NCBI GenBank assembly: GCA_016187395.1
Contig: JACPJV010000011.1
Coordinates: 1-39,062 of the forward strand
Reading direction: 5' to 3'
DNA length: 39,062 nucleotides
Source: Candidatus Aenigmatarchaeota archaeon
Lineage (GTDB): Archaea > Aenigmatarchaeota > Aenigmatarchaeia > GW2011-AR5 > JACRAC01
Under the pieces are notes generated by a model that was given only the letters and a program-made list of their open reading frames with translations, ran no database searches and was not told where the DNA came from. A program made the translations under genes and the position numbers. Positions 1 through 8,837 of this stretch are shown piece by piece (within the stretch, counting starts at the first letter, position 1; the number at the start of each line of letters is the position of its first letter).

Positions 1-1
1 A

Positions 2-3000
2 GTATCAACAGCAGGCGCAGGAGACCTTATCATAAATAACTCTGAGATAAGCGCAGTTGGAAGCACAGCAGGAACAGCACCGAGGGCTGCTGTGCGCGTA
101 GAAAGTGCAAACAGTCTTTCTCTGACGCGAACCACAATATCCACAAGCGGTACAGGAAAGGACGGCGTATTTGCAAAATCAGCTTCTGCGGTAATCGTGG
201 ATAGTTCCATAACCACGGCAGGCATAGATTCAAGGGGCGTTTTACTAAATGATATATTGTCATTTGCAATTCTCAACAGCACAATAATAACGCAGAACGA
301 CGGTTCTGACGGAATAAAGGTCGTCTCACAAAACATCCCGCCGTCGCAGGCAGGAAACATAAGCTGGAATCAGATCACAACAAGCGGCGATAATGCTCCA
401 GGAATATCGCTTATATCCACGGAAGCTGCTTTGAATTCAAATATCATAACAACAGGAGGGGCGGACTCGCATGGCATATACTCTTCTTCATCAACATTGA
501 CGGCGTCTTCAAATGAGATGTCGACTGTTGGAGACGTTTCGCATGGCTTTTATCTGGTGTCCCAGAGCCTTTATTCGCTTCTGGAAAATATCATCAGCAC
601 AACAGGCGACGGCTCTCACGGTCTCTATTCATCGTCGCCGCTGGACAACAGCATAGCTGTCGAAAACTCGATATCAACATCAGCAATAGACGCAATCCCA
701 CTATACATTTATAACACAGACAAATCTACTTTTGACCTCAATGAGCTTAAAAATGACAAGCAATCTGTTCCAATGTTGTTGCGTCTTTCAACAGCAAACA
801 GATTTGCCGACACACTATTGGGAGTAAACCTAAGCGCTTCTCCACTTCCAGCAATATTCAATTCAGAGCAGGGATCATATAATAATCTAATCACGAGGAT
901 TTCTGCGGGAAGCATACAGCTAAGCTTTGAAGCTACGGATGTTATAATTGCACTGGCAGCACCACCAACATCCCCGCAGGGATATTCCCATCTGGGCAGG
1001 GCGCTTGATATAAGGGCAAACTCACTTTCTTCAAATGCACTTCTGAAATTTCATTATTCAGAGCAGGAGCTTGGAAATCTGGATGAAAATAAAATGAAGA
1101 TATGGAGATATGCGAATGGTGTTTGGACAGACAGCGGCTTCTCTGCCCCAGGGCAGAACGGAGTGAATGCGCAGGCAAATTTTGCCTTTGCAAACATAAC
1201 ATCGTTCAGCGTATTCGCACCGCTAATCGAAGGGACAATATCCTGCCCGGCAGTTCCACAGCCACAATGCGCGTCAGGGTCGCCGGTTGCAATCAGGGAT
1301 GAAAGCGGATGCATTGCAAGCTACGAGTGCGTTTCATGCTCTTCAAGCTCAACAAGAGGCGATCTTAACGGCGATGGTAAAATAGACGAGAAAGACGTTG
1401 CAGCTGCATCCAGTATCGCAGCAGGGCAATCCCCTGCACCGCAAAATTCATGCTGCATAGATATTGCAACTCCAACCGGAGGGATAACTACCGATGATGT
1501 CATTGCCATAAGCAGGATTTCTTCCGGCAGCTATGGAAGTGCAGGCACGTGCAGTGCACCGGAGAATCCTGTGGAAAATGCCCCCAAAGGCTGGATTGGA
1601 TTCAAGAGAAACAAGGAGAGAACATCATATAACCCGGTGGGAGGGCCGATTAAGAATATAGTTATTTGGACAAAGAGCGTTGGTTCAGAAATCCGGTCTT
1701 CGCCTGTTGTACTAAATGACAGGGTATACATAGGCAGTGCAAACGCAATTCATGCACTGGATGCAAGGACAGGAAACATAACATGGTCGTTCCAGACAGG
1801 TAGTCCTGTTCATTCAACGCCTGCGGTTTCTACAAACGGCATTGTATTTGCAGGAAGCTCCAATAACAAGATTTATGCCCTGAATGCAAGCAACGGCAAC
1901 AAAAGTTGGGAGTATGCAACGGGCGGCGCCGTGGAATCATCACCACTCCTTCATGGAGGGATAGTTTATGCAGGAAGCAATGACAGCAAGATTTATGCCC
2001 TGAATGCAAGCAGCGGAACAAAGGTATGGGAGTATGCTACAGGCGACAAGGTCGTATCATCGCCTGCATTCTATCGCGGCGTTATATTCATAGGCAGCAA
2101 TGACAATCGTACGTATGCATTAAATGCATCAACAGGAACTCATATATGGAACCAGACTACCGGAGGCAGGGTAAGATCAACGCCTGCCTTGCACAAGGGA
2201 ATTGTTTACGTAGGAAGCGATGACAGCAGGATTTATGCGTTTATTACAAGAGACGGCAGAAAGCTCTGGGAGCATGATGCCGGATCCCCTGTATCATCAC
2301 CTGCAATACTGGAAAGGAATAACGGAGATATGATAGCAACAGGATCTGCTTCAAAGACGCACATACTAAACATAACAGGACAGGAAATTGTTGCAATACC
2401 GACAGTAGTACCTTCTGCACACTCGCCGGCAACAGCAGACAAAATCTATGCAACTGCAGGAAACAAACTTTATGCTATAGATCCAGGCGTGCAGGGATAC
2501 GTTGTATGGTCACTTGATGTTGGAAACAGTGCTTCGTCACCGGCTATTTCAGGAACAGTGCTTTATACGGCAAATCTTTCCGGTAATGTTTATGCAATAG
2601 GCGAACTGCCACCTTCTACAACAGTTGCGTGCAATAGTAATTCTGCAAGAGGGGACCTGAATGGAGACGGCAGGGTTGATAGCATAGATGTAGAACTGGC
2701 TGACTCGGTTGAAGCAGGTGACGTAGCAAAGCCGTCAAACCTCTGCTGCATTGATATCAACGTACTCGGCGGTGATGGTAATGTCACGACAAATGACGTA
2801 GAGGTAATCACAAAGATAGCAACAGGAATTACAACAGGTGCAGGAACGTGCAGCCTCCCGGAAACACCTGTAATTATTGGAGGGATAATATGTCAATCTC
2901 CAGGCGGGTGGTCTGCATGCGAGCAGAATGCGGACGGGAGTTTCAGCAGAACAAGAACAGTGTATGTAGGGAGCAGCTGCTCACCGACTGCAGAAGAGGA

Positions 3001-3769
3001 AGGATGTCTTCCAACAAGCTGTACGCAACAATCATCCGAGTGGGGTACGTGCACCGGAGGAACGCAAAGCAGGACGGTGTATTCACCTAACCCTGCGACA
3101 TTCCGATGCGAAGCGCAGCAACAAAGCCGCTCCTGCATTTCTGCAGAAACAGCTCTGCAGGCTATAAATGAACTGAGGCAGGAAATAGAGAATGCAAAGG
3201 CGCGGGGAGCTGATCCTGAGATAATTTCCTTGGCAGAGTCACTGCTTTCACAGGCAGAAGAGGCTTACGATAGTGGCGATTATGGGCTGGCGTACCAGAA
3301 GGCGCAGGACGGCCTGACACTTATCAGAGGGGCAACTGTTCCAGAATCAGCCATAGACCCGCTATGGCTTGCGCTTCTGATTATACTTTTGATAATACTA
3401 ATACTGCTCATAATAGGATACATACTTGCAGGAAGGGAGGAAGAGCCTAACAAAGTTCTTTACTACGTCTTCTATCCAGGCTACGTGCTTCGCAAAAGAA
3501 AGGGCAGGGAAGAATCCGGCAACAGATGCAGCATATGCGGGCAGCCGACGGTAATAAAGCAGAAGTGCAGCGTGTGCGGAAGAACGACGTGCGCTCTTCA
3601 CACGATATCTGCCGGAGGAAGGACGTACTGTCCTGACCACAAGCCTGCCACGAGGGCTGTTTCTGGAGGGGCTGCGGCAACAAAAACACAGGCAGCAGCG
3701 CCGCCCTCAAATATCCCAAGAACAAGGCGCAAGAAGATGCGTTTCCTCCTGAGAAGGCCTAAGAAATAG
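2..3769 (+). CDS. Giant modular surface protein, C-terminal part (5' end outside window)
   Basis: The frame is open from base 2, so the GTG at 92 in the ORF track is not the real start and the gene begins upstream of the window. Numbering from that GTG, residues 1-220 are Ser/Thr/Asn-rich repeats of beta-helix type (recurring TTGDGSHG-like turns). Around 318-375 is a segment resembling the PGF-pre-PGF module of archaeal surface proteins. A dockerin-like Ca-binding module (RGDLNGDGKIDEKDV) lies at 423-485, PQQ-type propeller blades (SSP...VYxGSxDxKIYALNAS) at 523-836, a second dockerin-like module (RGDLNGDGRVDSIDV) at 853-920, a Cys-rich TSP1-like stretch at 933-1015, a coiled coil at 1017-1080 and one TM helix at about 1088-1113. 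A cytoplasmic tail follows with CxxC/CxxC/CxxH/CxxH and a basic end. Likely an adhesin or envelope scaffold; its ligand is unknown. Confidence 0.85.
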   Translation, partial: VSTAGAGDLIINNSEISAVGSTAGTAPRAAVRVESANSLSLTRTTISTSGTGKDGVFAKSASAVIVDSSITTAGIDSRGVLLNDILSFAILNSTIITQNDGSDGIKVVSQNIPPSQAGNISWNQITTSGDNAPGISLISTEAALNSNIITTGGADSHGIYSSSSTLTASSNEMSTVGDVSHGFYLVSQSLYSLLENIISTTGDGSHGLYSSSPLDNSIAVENSISTSAIDAIPLYIYNTDKSTFDLNELKNDKQSVPMLLRLSTANRFADTLLGVNLSASPLPAIFNSEQGSYNNLITRISAGSIQLSFEATDVIIALAAPPTSPQGYSHLGRALDIRANSLSSNALLKFHYSEQELGNLDENKMKIWRYANGVWTDSGFSAPGQNGVNAQANFAFANITSFSVFAPLIEGTISCPAVPQPQCASGSPVAIRDESGCIASYECVSCSSSSTRGDLNGDGKIDEKDVAAASSIAAGQSPAPQNSCCIDIATPTGGITTDDVIAISRISSGSYGSAGTCSAPENPVENAPKGWIGFKRNKERTSYNPVGGPIKNIVIWTKSVGSEIRSSPVVLNDRVYIGSANAIHALDARTGNITWSFQTGSPVHSTPAVSTNGIVFAGSSNNKIYALNASNGNKSWEYATGGAVESSPLLHGGIVYAGSNDSKIYALNASSGTKVWEYATGDKVVSSPAFYRGVIFIGSNDNRTYALNASTGTHIWNQTTGGRVRSTPALHKGIVYVGSDDSRIYAFITRDGRKLWEHDAGSPVSSPAILERNNGDMIATGSASKTHILNITGQEIVAIPTVVPSAHSPATADKIYATAGNKLYAIDPGVQGYVVWSLDVGNSASSPAISGTVLYTANLSGNVYAIGELPPSTTVACNSNSARGDLNGDGRVDSIDVELADSVEAGDVAKPSNLCCIDINVLGGDGNVTTNDVEVITKIATGITTGAGTCSLPETPVIIGGIICQSPGGWSACEQNADGSFSRTRTVYVGSSCSPTAEEEGCLPTSCTQQSSEWGTCTGGTQSRTVYSPNPATFRCEAQQQSRSCISAETALQAINELRQEIENAKARGADPEIISLAESLLSQAEEAYDSGDYGLAYQKAQDGLTLIRGATVPESAIDPLWLALLIILLIILILLIIGYILAGREEEPNKVLYYVFYPGYVLRKRKGREESGNRCSICGQPTVIKQKCSVCGRTTCALHTISAGGRTYCPDHKPATRAVSGGAAATKTQAAAPPSNIPRTRRKKMRFLLRRPKK

Positions 3770-3771
3770 AA

Positions 3772-4158
3772 TTAATCTTCATCGTCTTCATCGTACAACA
3801 TTTCACAGAGAGCAACCGCTTCCTGTTCAATACGGACAATTTCGCGATTTCTATTCTTTGTGCGCATCAACCTGCCTATCCATTCTCCTGCAAAATCAGG
3901 GGGAACGGAATCATCGACAGGAGTTATAGTTCCTCCTAATGTTCTGAATTTCATCTTTACTCTAGAATCCATAGGAGTTCTAGGAGGGACATTCCACTGA
4001 TAACCTCCACGTTCCATCTTCTCCCACCCATAAACGTGGATCATAACTGCACATTCATTTGTCTCCATGTACAAACAACGGTGCCAGAATCCCGGATACG
4101 CTTTGTGATTCATGTCGGTTGTCCATTCCTTGTAATGATATCTTTTCCTGCCGCGCAT
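3772..4158 (-). CDS. Hypothetical protein
   Basis: A 128-aa protein I do not recognise. It is rich in aromatic and charged residues, with no TM segment or signal peptide, and ends in an acidic tail (YDEDDED). The ORF track starts it at 4176, but a TATA-like element (TTAATATT, reverse strand, about 4185-4178) lies 27 bases upstream of the ATG at 4158. That fits the leaderless starts seen throughout the window, so I use 4158 (MRGRKRYHY). The stop is 3 bases from the end of the convergent surface-protein gene. Codon usage looks like that of its neighbours. Confidence 0.6.
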   Translation of the reverse strand: MRGRKRYHYKEWTTDMNHKAYPGFWHRCLYMETNECAVMIHVYGWEKMERGGYQWNVPPRTPMDSRVKMKFRTLGGTITPVDDSVPPDFAGEWIGRLMRTKNRNREIVRIEQEAVALCEMLYDEDDED

Positions 4159-4177
4159 AGAAATTACAGCCTTCAAA

Positions 4178-4185
4178 AATATTAA
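4178..4185 (-). promoter_or_regulatory. TATA box for the 4158 gene
   Basis: TTAATATT read on the reverse strand, 27 bases before the chosen ATG at 4158. Position relative to the start fits leaderless transcription. Confidence 0.4.
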
Positions 4186-4242
4186 TTGGCGGAATGACTG
4201 CGCGTCTTTTAATACCTTCCATTCTTTATTTTTCTGGTAATC

Positions 4243-4524
4243 ATGTCAGCACCATACAGGAGGGGATATTCACACACCAAGGAGCGCGGGCAGGAGAAGA
4301 AGATAAACTGCGGCTTCTGCGGCAAGCTTGTGCCAAAGTGGAAAACATTTGCCGTGGAAAAAACTTTCCGCATCTCAGACCCGCTGATAAAGAAGAACGT
4401 AGATATGAGAAGGGTCTCGATGTGGGGGCGAAAGGTTTACGCATGCCCTGGCTGCGCGCGCTTCAGAGGCATTGTGCAGATCAACCGCTCAAGAACTTCC
4501 AGGCCCTCCGGGCAGGAACAATGA
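4243..4524 (+). CDS. eS26-like small-subunit ribosomal protein
   Basis: A 93-aa basic protein with two CxxC zinc knuckles: CGFCGKLVPKWK near residues 24-35 and CPGCARFRGIV near 68-78, followed by a basic NRSR tail. The order (first CxxC, a VPK segment, about 40 residues, second CxxC, then VxNRSR) matches eukaryotic/archaeal ribosomal protein S26e, which lies near the mRNA exit channel of the 30S subunit. A TATA-like TTTTAATA at 4207-4214 would give a leader of about ten bases. The overlapping 4194-4550 ORF in another frame is a shadow. No other ribosomal genes are adjacent. The family call rests on motif order and size, not on an alignment. Confidence 0.65.
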   Translation: MSAPYRRGYSHTKERGQEKKINCGFCGKLVPKWKTFAVEKTFRISDPLIKKNVDMRRVSMWGRKVYACPGCARFRGIVQINRSRTSRPSGQEQ

Positions 4525-4568
4525 TGCAAAACCCCTGCTATTTTGAATAATGTGAAACAAGAAAACAA

Positions 4569-5447
4569 TTACAAAAACGGCACTATAATTTCTACCCATG
4601 CCCCAACGATTATCATTGTAAGGGCAAAGGCGAATATTATCAGGGAGTCGCGGATATTCTCTCTGTAGAGTCCGTTGATCAGGATTCCGCCGGCAACTGC
4701 TGCCAACAGGTATCCCAATATTTCAATTATTGTGTGCGGAAGAAATGCAATTATATTTGCTGCGAACGGAGGCGTGCCGTAAATCAGCGTGCGGATAGAT
4801 GAACCGTATAGAACGCCTGCGATAGAGGCGTTGTAGCTTAATATGAGAATGGAGCCAGAGCCGTAAAGCACTGACAAGGCAAACGCTACGAATACGAGCT
4901 GGATGTTATTTGTAAGGATGCTCCAGAACAATTCAGGCGCGACAAACGAGCCGCGAGGCTGCAGCAGCTGCAGCTGGTTGCTGAATGCGTTTTCATTGAT
5001 TCCCGGCGGGAGCACTGCAAACAAGAGCGTGTATTCTATGGCCATGCCTGCGAAGAGGAATATGTAGAATAGGATCAGCTTTTCGTGGCGCTGGAATATT
5101 TCTGTAAGGCTGCGGCTATAGAGCCACTGCCGCTGCGGCTTTATGTAAAAGGACTGTGCCTGATTTTCAGGCTGCTGTTCAGGAAGATGAACAGAAGGTT
5201 TTTCTTCTGATTCCAAGAATTTTATAACAAACGGCAATATCATAAGGGAGCTAAAGGCGATTATTGCTATGCTTAATGCCGCCTGAAATATGAAAAAAGA
5301 CACGAAAAATCCGAGCAGCACAAAAAATGCAGCGGTTATTGCTGCAAAAGAGGGCTTCTTTCTAAGCAAGCCGGGATAGATTATGCGCACAAAGACAAGA
5401 GGAAGAACTATGATTCCGAATATAAAGACTATAAATGAAAGGACCAT
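4569..5447 (-). CDS. SpoIIM/DUF95-family integral membrane protein
   Basis: A 292-aa polytopic protein. The first 80 residues hold two to three TM helices, followed by a polar Gln/Pro-rich linker (about 85-110). The C-terminal 180 residues have the stage II sporulation M (DUF95) layout: a long extracytoplasmic loop after the first helix, a Leu/Ile-rich FALSVLYGSGSILILSYN segment, and the PHTIIEILGYLLAAVAGG helix typical of the family. In archaea these proteins are of unknown function and are not connected to sporulation. The TATA box TTTATATA at 5474-5467 is 27 bases before the ATG, so the mRNA is probably leaderless. It diverges from the pilus ATPase gene, each with its own TATA box. Confidence 0.75.
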   Translation of the reverse strand: MVLSFIVFIFGIIVLPLVFVRIIYPGLLRKKPSFAAITAAFFVLLGFFVSFFIFQAALSIAIIAFSSLMILPFVIKFLESEEKPSVHLPEQQPENQAQSFYIKPQRQWLYSRSLTEIFQRHEKLILFYIFLFAGMAIEYTLLFAVLPPGINENAFSNQLQLLQPRGSFVAPELFWSILTNNIQLVFVAFALSVLYGSGSILILSYNASIAGVLYGSSIRTLIYGTPPFAANIIAFLPHTIIEILGYLLAAVAGGILINGLYRENIRDSLIIFAFALTMIIVGAWVEIIVPFL

Positions 5448-5466
5448 GAATAACTTACGAAGAAGT

Positions 5467-5474
5467 TATATAAA
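5467..5474 (-). promoter_or_regulatory. TATA box for the SpoIIM-like gene
   Basis: TTTATATA on the reverse strand, 27 bases upstream of the ATG at 5447, as expected for a leaderless transcript. Confidence 0.5.
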
Positions 5475-5490
5475 AAGTAAGCCCCTTATC

Positions 5491-5499
5491 TTTTTAATA
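5491..5499 (+). promoter_or_regulatory. TATA box for the pilus ATPase operon
   Basis: TTTTTAATA, 27-28 bases upstream of the ATG at 5519. It is separate from the divergent TATA box of the SpoIIM-like gene some 20 bases away. Confidence 0.5.
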
Positions 5500-5518
5500 A
5501 TCTGGCAATATATCAATT

Positions 5519-7174
5519 ATGGTCAATCTGAAATTGCAGTCACTTCTCGGCTCTATGCAGAAACGGAGAAAGAGCGAGTCAAACTATCCATCTTTCTCTG
5601 TTTTGCCGCAGGGGATAGTAGAGATGAATCAGCCAAGGCAGGCTGACGTTGCTTCGCAACGTCCATACACCTTCATTTATCCGCTGATAAGGCCGTACTG
5701 CCACGTGCAGATAAATGAAGGCAACTATATAGTCACGGAACCGCAGCTGAGTGATGAGGAAAAAAAATTATTTTCAAAGATTAAGCGTGCATTGATGCAA
5801 ATACTCGATGTCTCTCCCTCTGCTGTAAAAAATGAGCAGGCGCTATTGAAAATGCTGGAGGAAAAATTCAGGCAGATACTGGAAGATTTTTCAGTCCAAG
5901 TAACAAACGACCTTTACCTGAAGATGATGTATTATGTTTACAGGGATTTCATGGGCTTGAATGAGGCAGAGCCTCTTCTAAGAGACCCTTTTATTGAGGA
6001 TATTTCCTGCGATGGAATCGGGATAAATATCTATATAGTCCATAGAAGATTCGGGCATCTGAGAACAAACATAATTTTTGAGGACGAGGAAAAACTAAAG
6101 GATATGGTCGTCAAGCTTGCAGAAAAATGCGGCAGGTACATAAGCCACGCAGAGCCGTTAATGGACGGAACGCTCCCGGATGGCACAAGAGTTCAGGCAA
6201 CCCTGGCCAAAGACGTGACAACGCGCGGACCTTCATTTTCGATAAGAAAATTCCCGGAAAGACCCTACACTCCTCTGGATATAATTGAATTCAATACAGC
6301 AGATGAAAAGATGCTTGCATACCTGTGGCAGCTTGTGGAAGGAGGGGCGAATATCCTTATCATAGGTGCGACTGCAAGCGGAAAAACGTCTATGCTTAAC
6401 AGCATTGCATTTTTTGTCCCGCCAAGCGCAAAAATAGTCAGCATAGAAGACACGCGCGAAGTAAACGTTCTTCACGAAAACTGGCTCCCTGCTGTTGTAC
6501 GAACATCATTTTCAGGCACTACTGTAGGAGAAGTTACGATGTTTGAGTTGCTCAAAGAATCTTTCAGGCAGAACCCGAACTATCTTATAGTCGGAGAAGT
6601 CAGGGGCGAAGAGGCCAGCGTAATGTTCCAGGCAATGGCGTCAGGAATGGCCACTATGTCAACAATGCATGCAGGATCTCCAGACGACGCACTAAAAAGG
6701 CTGCAACTGCCTCCAATATCCATACCGCCGTCGATGATAGAAACCCTTGATGCTATCATACTTATGACAAAGGCAACTGAAAAAGACAGCAATAGCCGCA
6801 GGATAAGAAGCATTGCAGAGGTAGGCAAGAACGGCATAATAAACGAGGTGTTCTCCTGGGATCCTGTCAGCGACTCATTCATCATGAAGGGAGATTCAGC
6901 GGTCCTGAAGAAAATCGGGGCAGAAAAAGGAATTTCAGAGGGCATGGTGAAGGAATCTGTGGAAAAGAAAGAAACGATACTAAAAAGCCTCAGGGGAAGC
7001 AAGATGCAGTGGAAGGAGGTTGCAGAGAGGATAAGCGAACATTATGCAGGAAGGAGCGCAGCAAAGGAAGGCTTGAAGGCGGCAGAACAAAGGGCGGAAG
7101 AGCCAGCAAAAACAGGCGAAGAGCAGGCCACTTCTTCTAATGAAGATAGCGGTGAAAAAAATGAAGGTACCTGA
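5519..7174 (+). CDS. Type II/IV secretion ATPase (TadA/PilB/ArlI-like)
   Basis: A 551-aa hexameric motor ATPase for an archaeal type IV pilus or related secretion system. The N-terminal domain (about 60-180) leads into the RecA-like core: Walker A GATASGKTS near residue 282, Asp box SIEDTREVN near 310, Walker B LIVGEVRGEEA near 357 and His box TMHAGSPDD near 383. The last 60 residues are charged and low complexity. It opens an operon with two T2SSF genes; the next ORF overlaps its 3' end. Start ATG 5519 is supported by a TATA box 27-28 bases upstream. The internal Met at about 5624 (MNQPRQADV) is an alternative. The first 60 residues are unlike the family core, and a perfect 8-bp hairpin (5645-5663) is embedded there in frame. 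Confidence 0.9.
   Translation: MVNLKLQSLLGSMQKRRKSESNYPSFSVLPQGIVEMNQPRQADVASQRPYTFIYPLIRPYCHVQINEGNYIVTEPQLSDEEKKLFSKIKRALMQILDVSPSAVKNEQALLKMLEEKFRQILEDFSVQVTNDLYLKMMYYVYRDFMGLNEAEPLLRDPFIEDISCDGIGINIYIVHRRFGHLRTNIIFEDEEKLKDMVVKLAEKCGRYISHAEPLMDGTLPDGTRVQATLAKDVTTRGPSFSIRKFPERPYTPLDIIEFNTADEKMLAYLWQLVEGGANILIIGATASGKTSMLNSIAFFVPPSAKIVSIEDTREVNVLHENWLPAVVRTSFSGTTVGEVTMFELLKESFRQNPNYLIVGEVRGEEASVMFQAMASGMATMSTMHAGSPDDALKRLQLPPISIPPSMIETLDAIILMTKATEKDSNSRRIRSIAEVGKNGIINEVFSWDPVSDSFIMKGDSAVLKKIGAEKGISEGMVKESVEKKETILKSLRGSKMQWKEVAERISEHYAGRSAAKEGLKAAEQRAEEPAKTGEEQATSSNEDSGEKNEGT
5645..5663. repeat. TTC-triloop hairpin inside the ATPase N-terminus
   Basis: GACGTTGC-TTC-GCAACGTC is a perfect 8-bp stem with a TTC loop closed by C-G. 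It is translated in frame as ADVASQR, upstream of the conserved ATPase domains. It belongs to the same structural class as the hairpins at 19831 and in the tRNA intron. Confidence 0.7.
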
Positions 7175-8018
7175 GTATTTTCTTTCAGTCGCGGGCAGTT
7201 ATGAGCCGTTGCTTTCAAGGCTAGAGCCATCCATGCAAAAAGCCAGAATGAAGGTGCTGCCGCAGATATATGCCGGAAAGGCATTGTATTTTACCTCTCT
7301 GGCTTTTGTAATATCGTTTGCGTACGTGCTTGTGATGGGAATTTTTCTTAGACTGGGCATACTGCAGTCTGTCTTCCTTTCTATATCCACGGCAATAATA
7401 GTGTCTGCGATTACTGTTTCCGGATTCCTGCTCTATCCGCGCAGCATCGCATCGTCAAAGAAAAAGAACGTTGAGACAAACCTGCCTTTTGCTGCCCTGC
7501 ATATGCGTGCGCTTGCAGGAAGCGGCGTGCCGCCACAGGACGTGTTTCGCGTTCTGGCAGAATCTGATGAGTACGGGGAGGTTGCAGAGGAAAGCAGGCG
7601 AATTTACAGGAACATGGAGGTTTTTGGCATGGATCTTATAACCGCAGTCAGGGAGGCAGCGAAAGAGACGCCTTCTGATGAGATGCGGCAGTTTTTGAAC
7701 GGCATTGCAGCTACGATATCATCAGGAGGCGATCTTCAGGAATACATGCGCATTGCATCAGAAAGGAGCATGACGAATTACAAATTGAAGAGGGAAAAGT
7801 GGCTCTCTACCCTTTCAACGTACGCTGATTTTTACATAGGCGTTCTCATTGCCGCACCGCTGTTTTTCGTGTCGATACTGTCGATGCTTGCGGTTATAGG
7901 AGGAAGCTTTGCAGGACTGAGCATACCTGCGGCTATGTACATAGGGATATATGCCGTATTGCCTGCGCTCAACATCGCATTTTTGCTGTTTGTGCATTAC
8001 ACACAACCTGCCGTATAA
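7161..8018 (+). CDS. T2SSF/TadC-like pilus platform protein 1
   Basis: An inner-membrane platform protein that works with the ATPase to assemble pilins. It has a type II secretion F domain with TM helices near residues 40-60 and 70-90. Next comes a cytoplasmic helical domain (NLPFAALHMRALAGSGVPP, then the FGMDLITAVREAA segment), and two more TM helices at the C-terminus. The ORF track starts at 7140. I prefer ATG 7161 (MKVPEYF) because GGTG lies about 7 bases ahead of it; this overlaps the ATPase gene by 14 bases, suggesting translational coupling. At about 285 aa it carries one F domain, so together with the next gene it makes up the two-domain arrangement found in single longer archaeal proteins such as ArlJ. 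Confidence 0.85.
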   Translation: MKVPEYFLSVAGSYEPLLSRLEPSMQKARMKVLPQIYAGKALYFTSLAFVISFAYVLVMGIFLRLGILQSVFLSISTAIIVSAITVSGFLLYPRSIASSKKKNVETNLPFAALHMRALAGSGVPPQDVFRVLAESDEYGEVAEESRRIYRNMEVFGMDLITAVREAAKETPSDEMRQFLNGIAATISSGGDLQEYMRIASERSMTNYKLKREKWLSTLSTYADFYIGVLIAAPLFFVSILSMLAVIGGSFAGLSIPAAMYIGIYAVLPALNIAFLLFVHYTQPAV

Positions 8019-8034
8019 CCAATGGGTGAGGGAA

Positions 8035-8832
8035 ATGAAAATGAACTGGAAAACCGCAACGATAGTCGCAATAGCCATAGCCTTTGCAATAGTTATGGTG
8101 AGTGTCATAATATTCTCTTCTGATCTTCGTATGTTCTCATTGCTCAACGGTCTTGCAGCTTTCACGGCGTTGTCCATTCCTGTTTATGTAAGGTACAAGG
8201 AATACAGGAGACTGAGGAAAATCGAGGACGAATTCCCCAGATTCGTAGAGGATTTTACCAATAATATTTCAGTCGGGATGCCTCTTCCTGCTGCACTTTC
8301 AGAAACAGCAGGAAATAATTACGGAGAACTAACCCCTTTCGTGCAGGAGATGAGCAGCAAGGTGGAATGGGGGGTGCCTTTTGGAAAAATACTCGAATAT
8401 TTCGGCGAGAAGACGCAAAGCGCCCTGATTGCGAGAACTGTACGCGGAATAATACAGGCGCATGACAGCGGAGGAAGGCTTGCAGATGTCATGAGCTCGA
8501 TGTCAAATGCTGTAAGAGAGCTTGACAAAGTCAAGAAAGAGCGTTCGGCAAGCGTTTTCTCCCAGATGATCACAGGCTATTTCATTTTCTTCGTGTTTGT
8601 AGGGATAATGGTTGTGATGGCTTCTTTCCTGATCCCGCTCCTGTCATCGGGCGCAGAGGCAGAAACCGGAACAATAGGGCTGTATCAAAACATATTCCTG
8701 TCTCTGGTTCTTGTTCAGGGAATATTTGCAGGCCTTGGCATAGGAAAGATGGCTGAGGGCAGCCTGACAGCAGGCTTAAAGCACAGCTTTGTGATGGCGG
8801 TCGTAGGATATACTGTGCTGGCGGTGGCGTGA
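8035..8832 (+). CDS. T2SSF/TadC-like pilus platform protein 2
   Basis: A second F-domain platform protein of about 265 aa. Its four TM helices lie near residues 8-28, 38-52, 180-205 and 225-262, with a cytoplasmic domain between them (FPRFVEDFTNNISVGMPLP, then the WGVPFGKILEYF segment). The ORF track starts at 7951, deep inside the upstream gene. The real start is ATG 8035 or 8041, with GGTGAGG at 8025-8031 as ribosome binding site. It is the last gene of the ATPase operon and ends 5 bases before the stop of the convergent surface gene. Having two separate single-F proteins rather than one tandem protein implies a heteromeric platform (inference). Confidence 0.85.
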   Translation: MKMNWKTATIVAIAIAFAIVMVSVIIFSSDLRMFSLLNGLAAFTALSIPVYVRYKEYRRLRKIEDEFPRFVEDFTNNISVGMPLPAALSETAGNNYGELTPFVQEMSSKVEWGVPFGKILEYFGEKTQSALIARTVRGIIQAHDSGGRLADVMSSMSNAVRELDKVKKERSASVFSQMITGYFIFFVFVGIMVVMASFLIPLLSSGAEAETGTIGLYQNIFLSLVLVQGIFAGLGIGKMAEGSLTAGLKHSFVMAVVGYTVLAVA

Positions 8833-8837
8833 GGAAT

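Noticed and set aside
4194-4550. 118-aa ORF overlapping the eS26-like gene
   Set aside because: It starts before the TATA-like box and lacks recognisable features; the other frame has paired CxxC knuckles.
6580-7002. 140-aa reverse ORF inside the ATPase gene
   Set aside because: Opposite strand carries Walker B and His-box motifs; no promoter for the reverse ORF.
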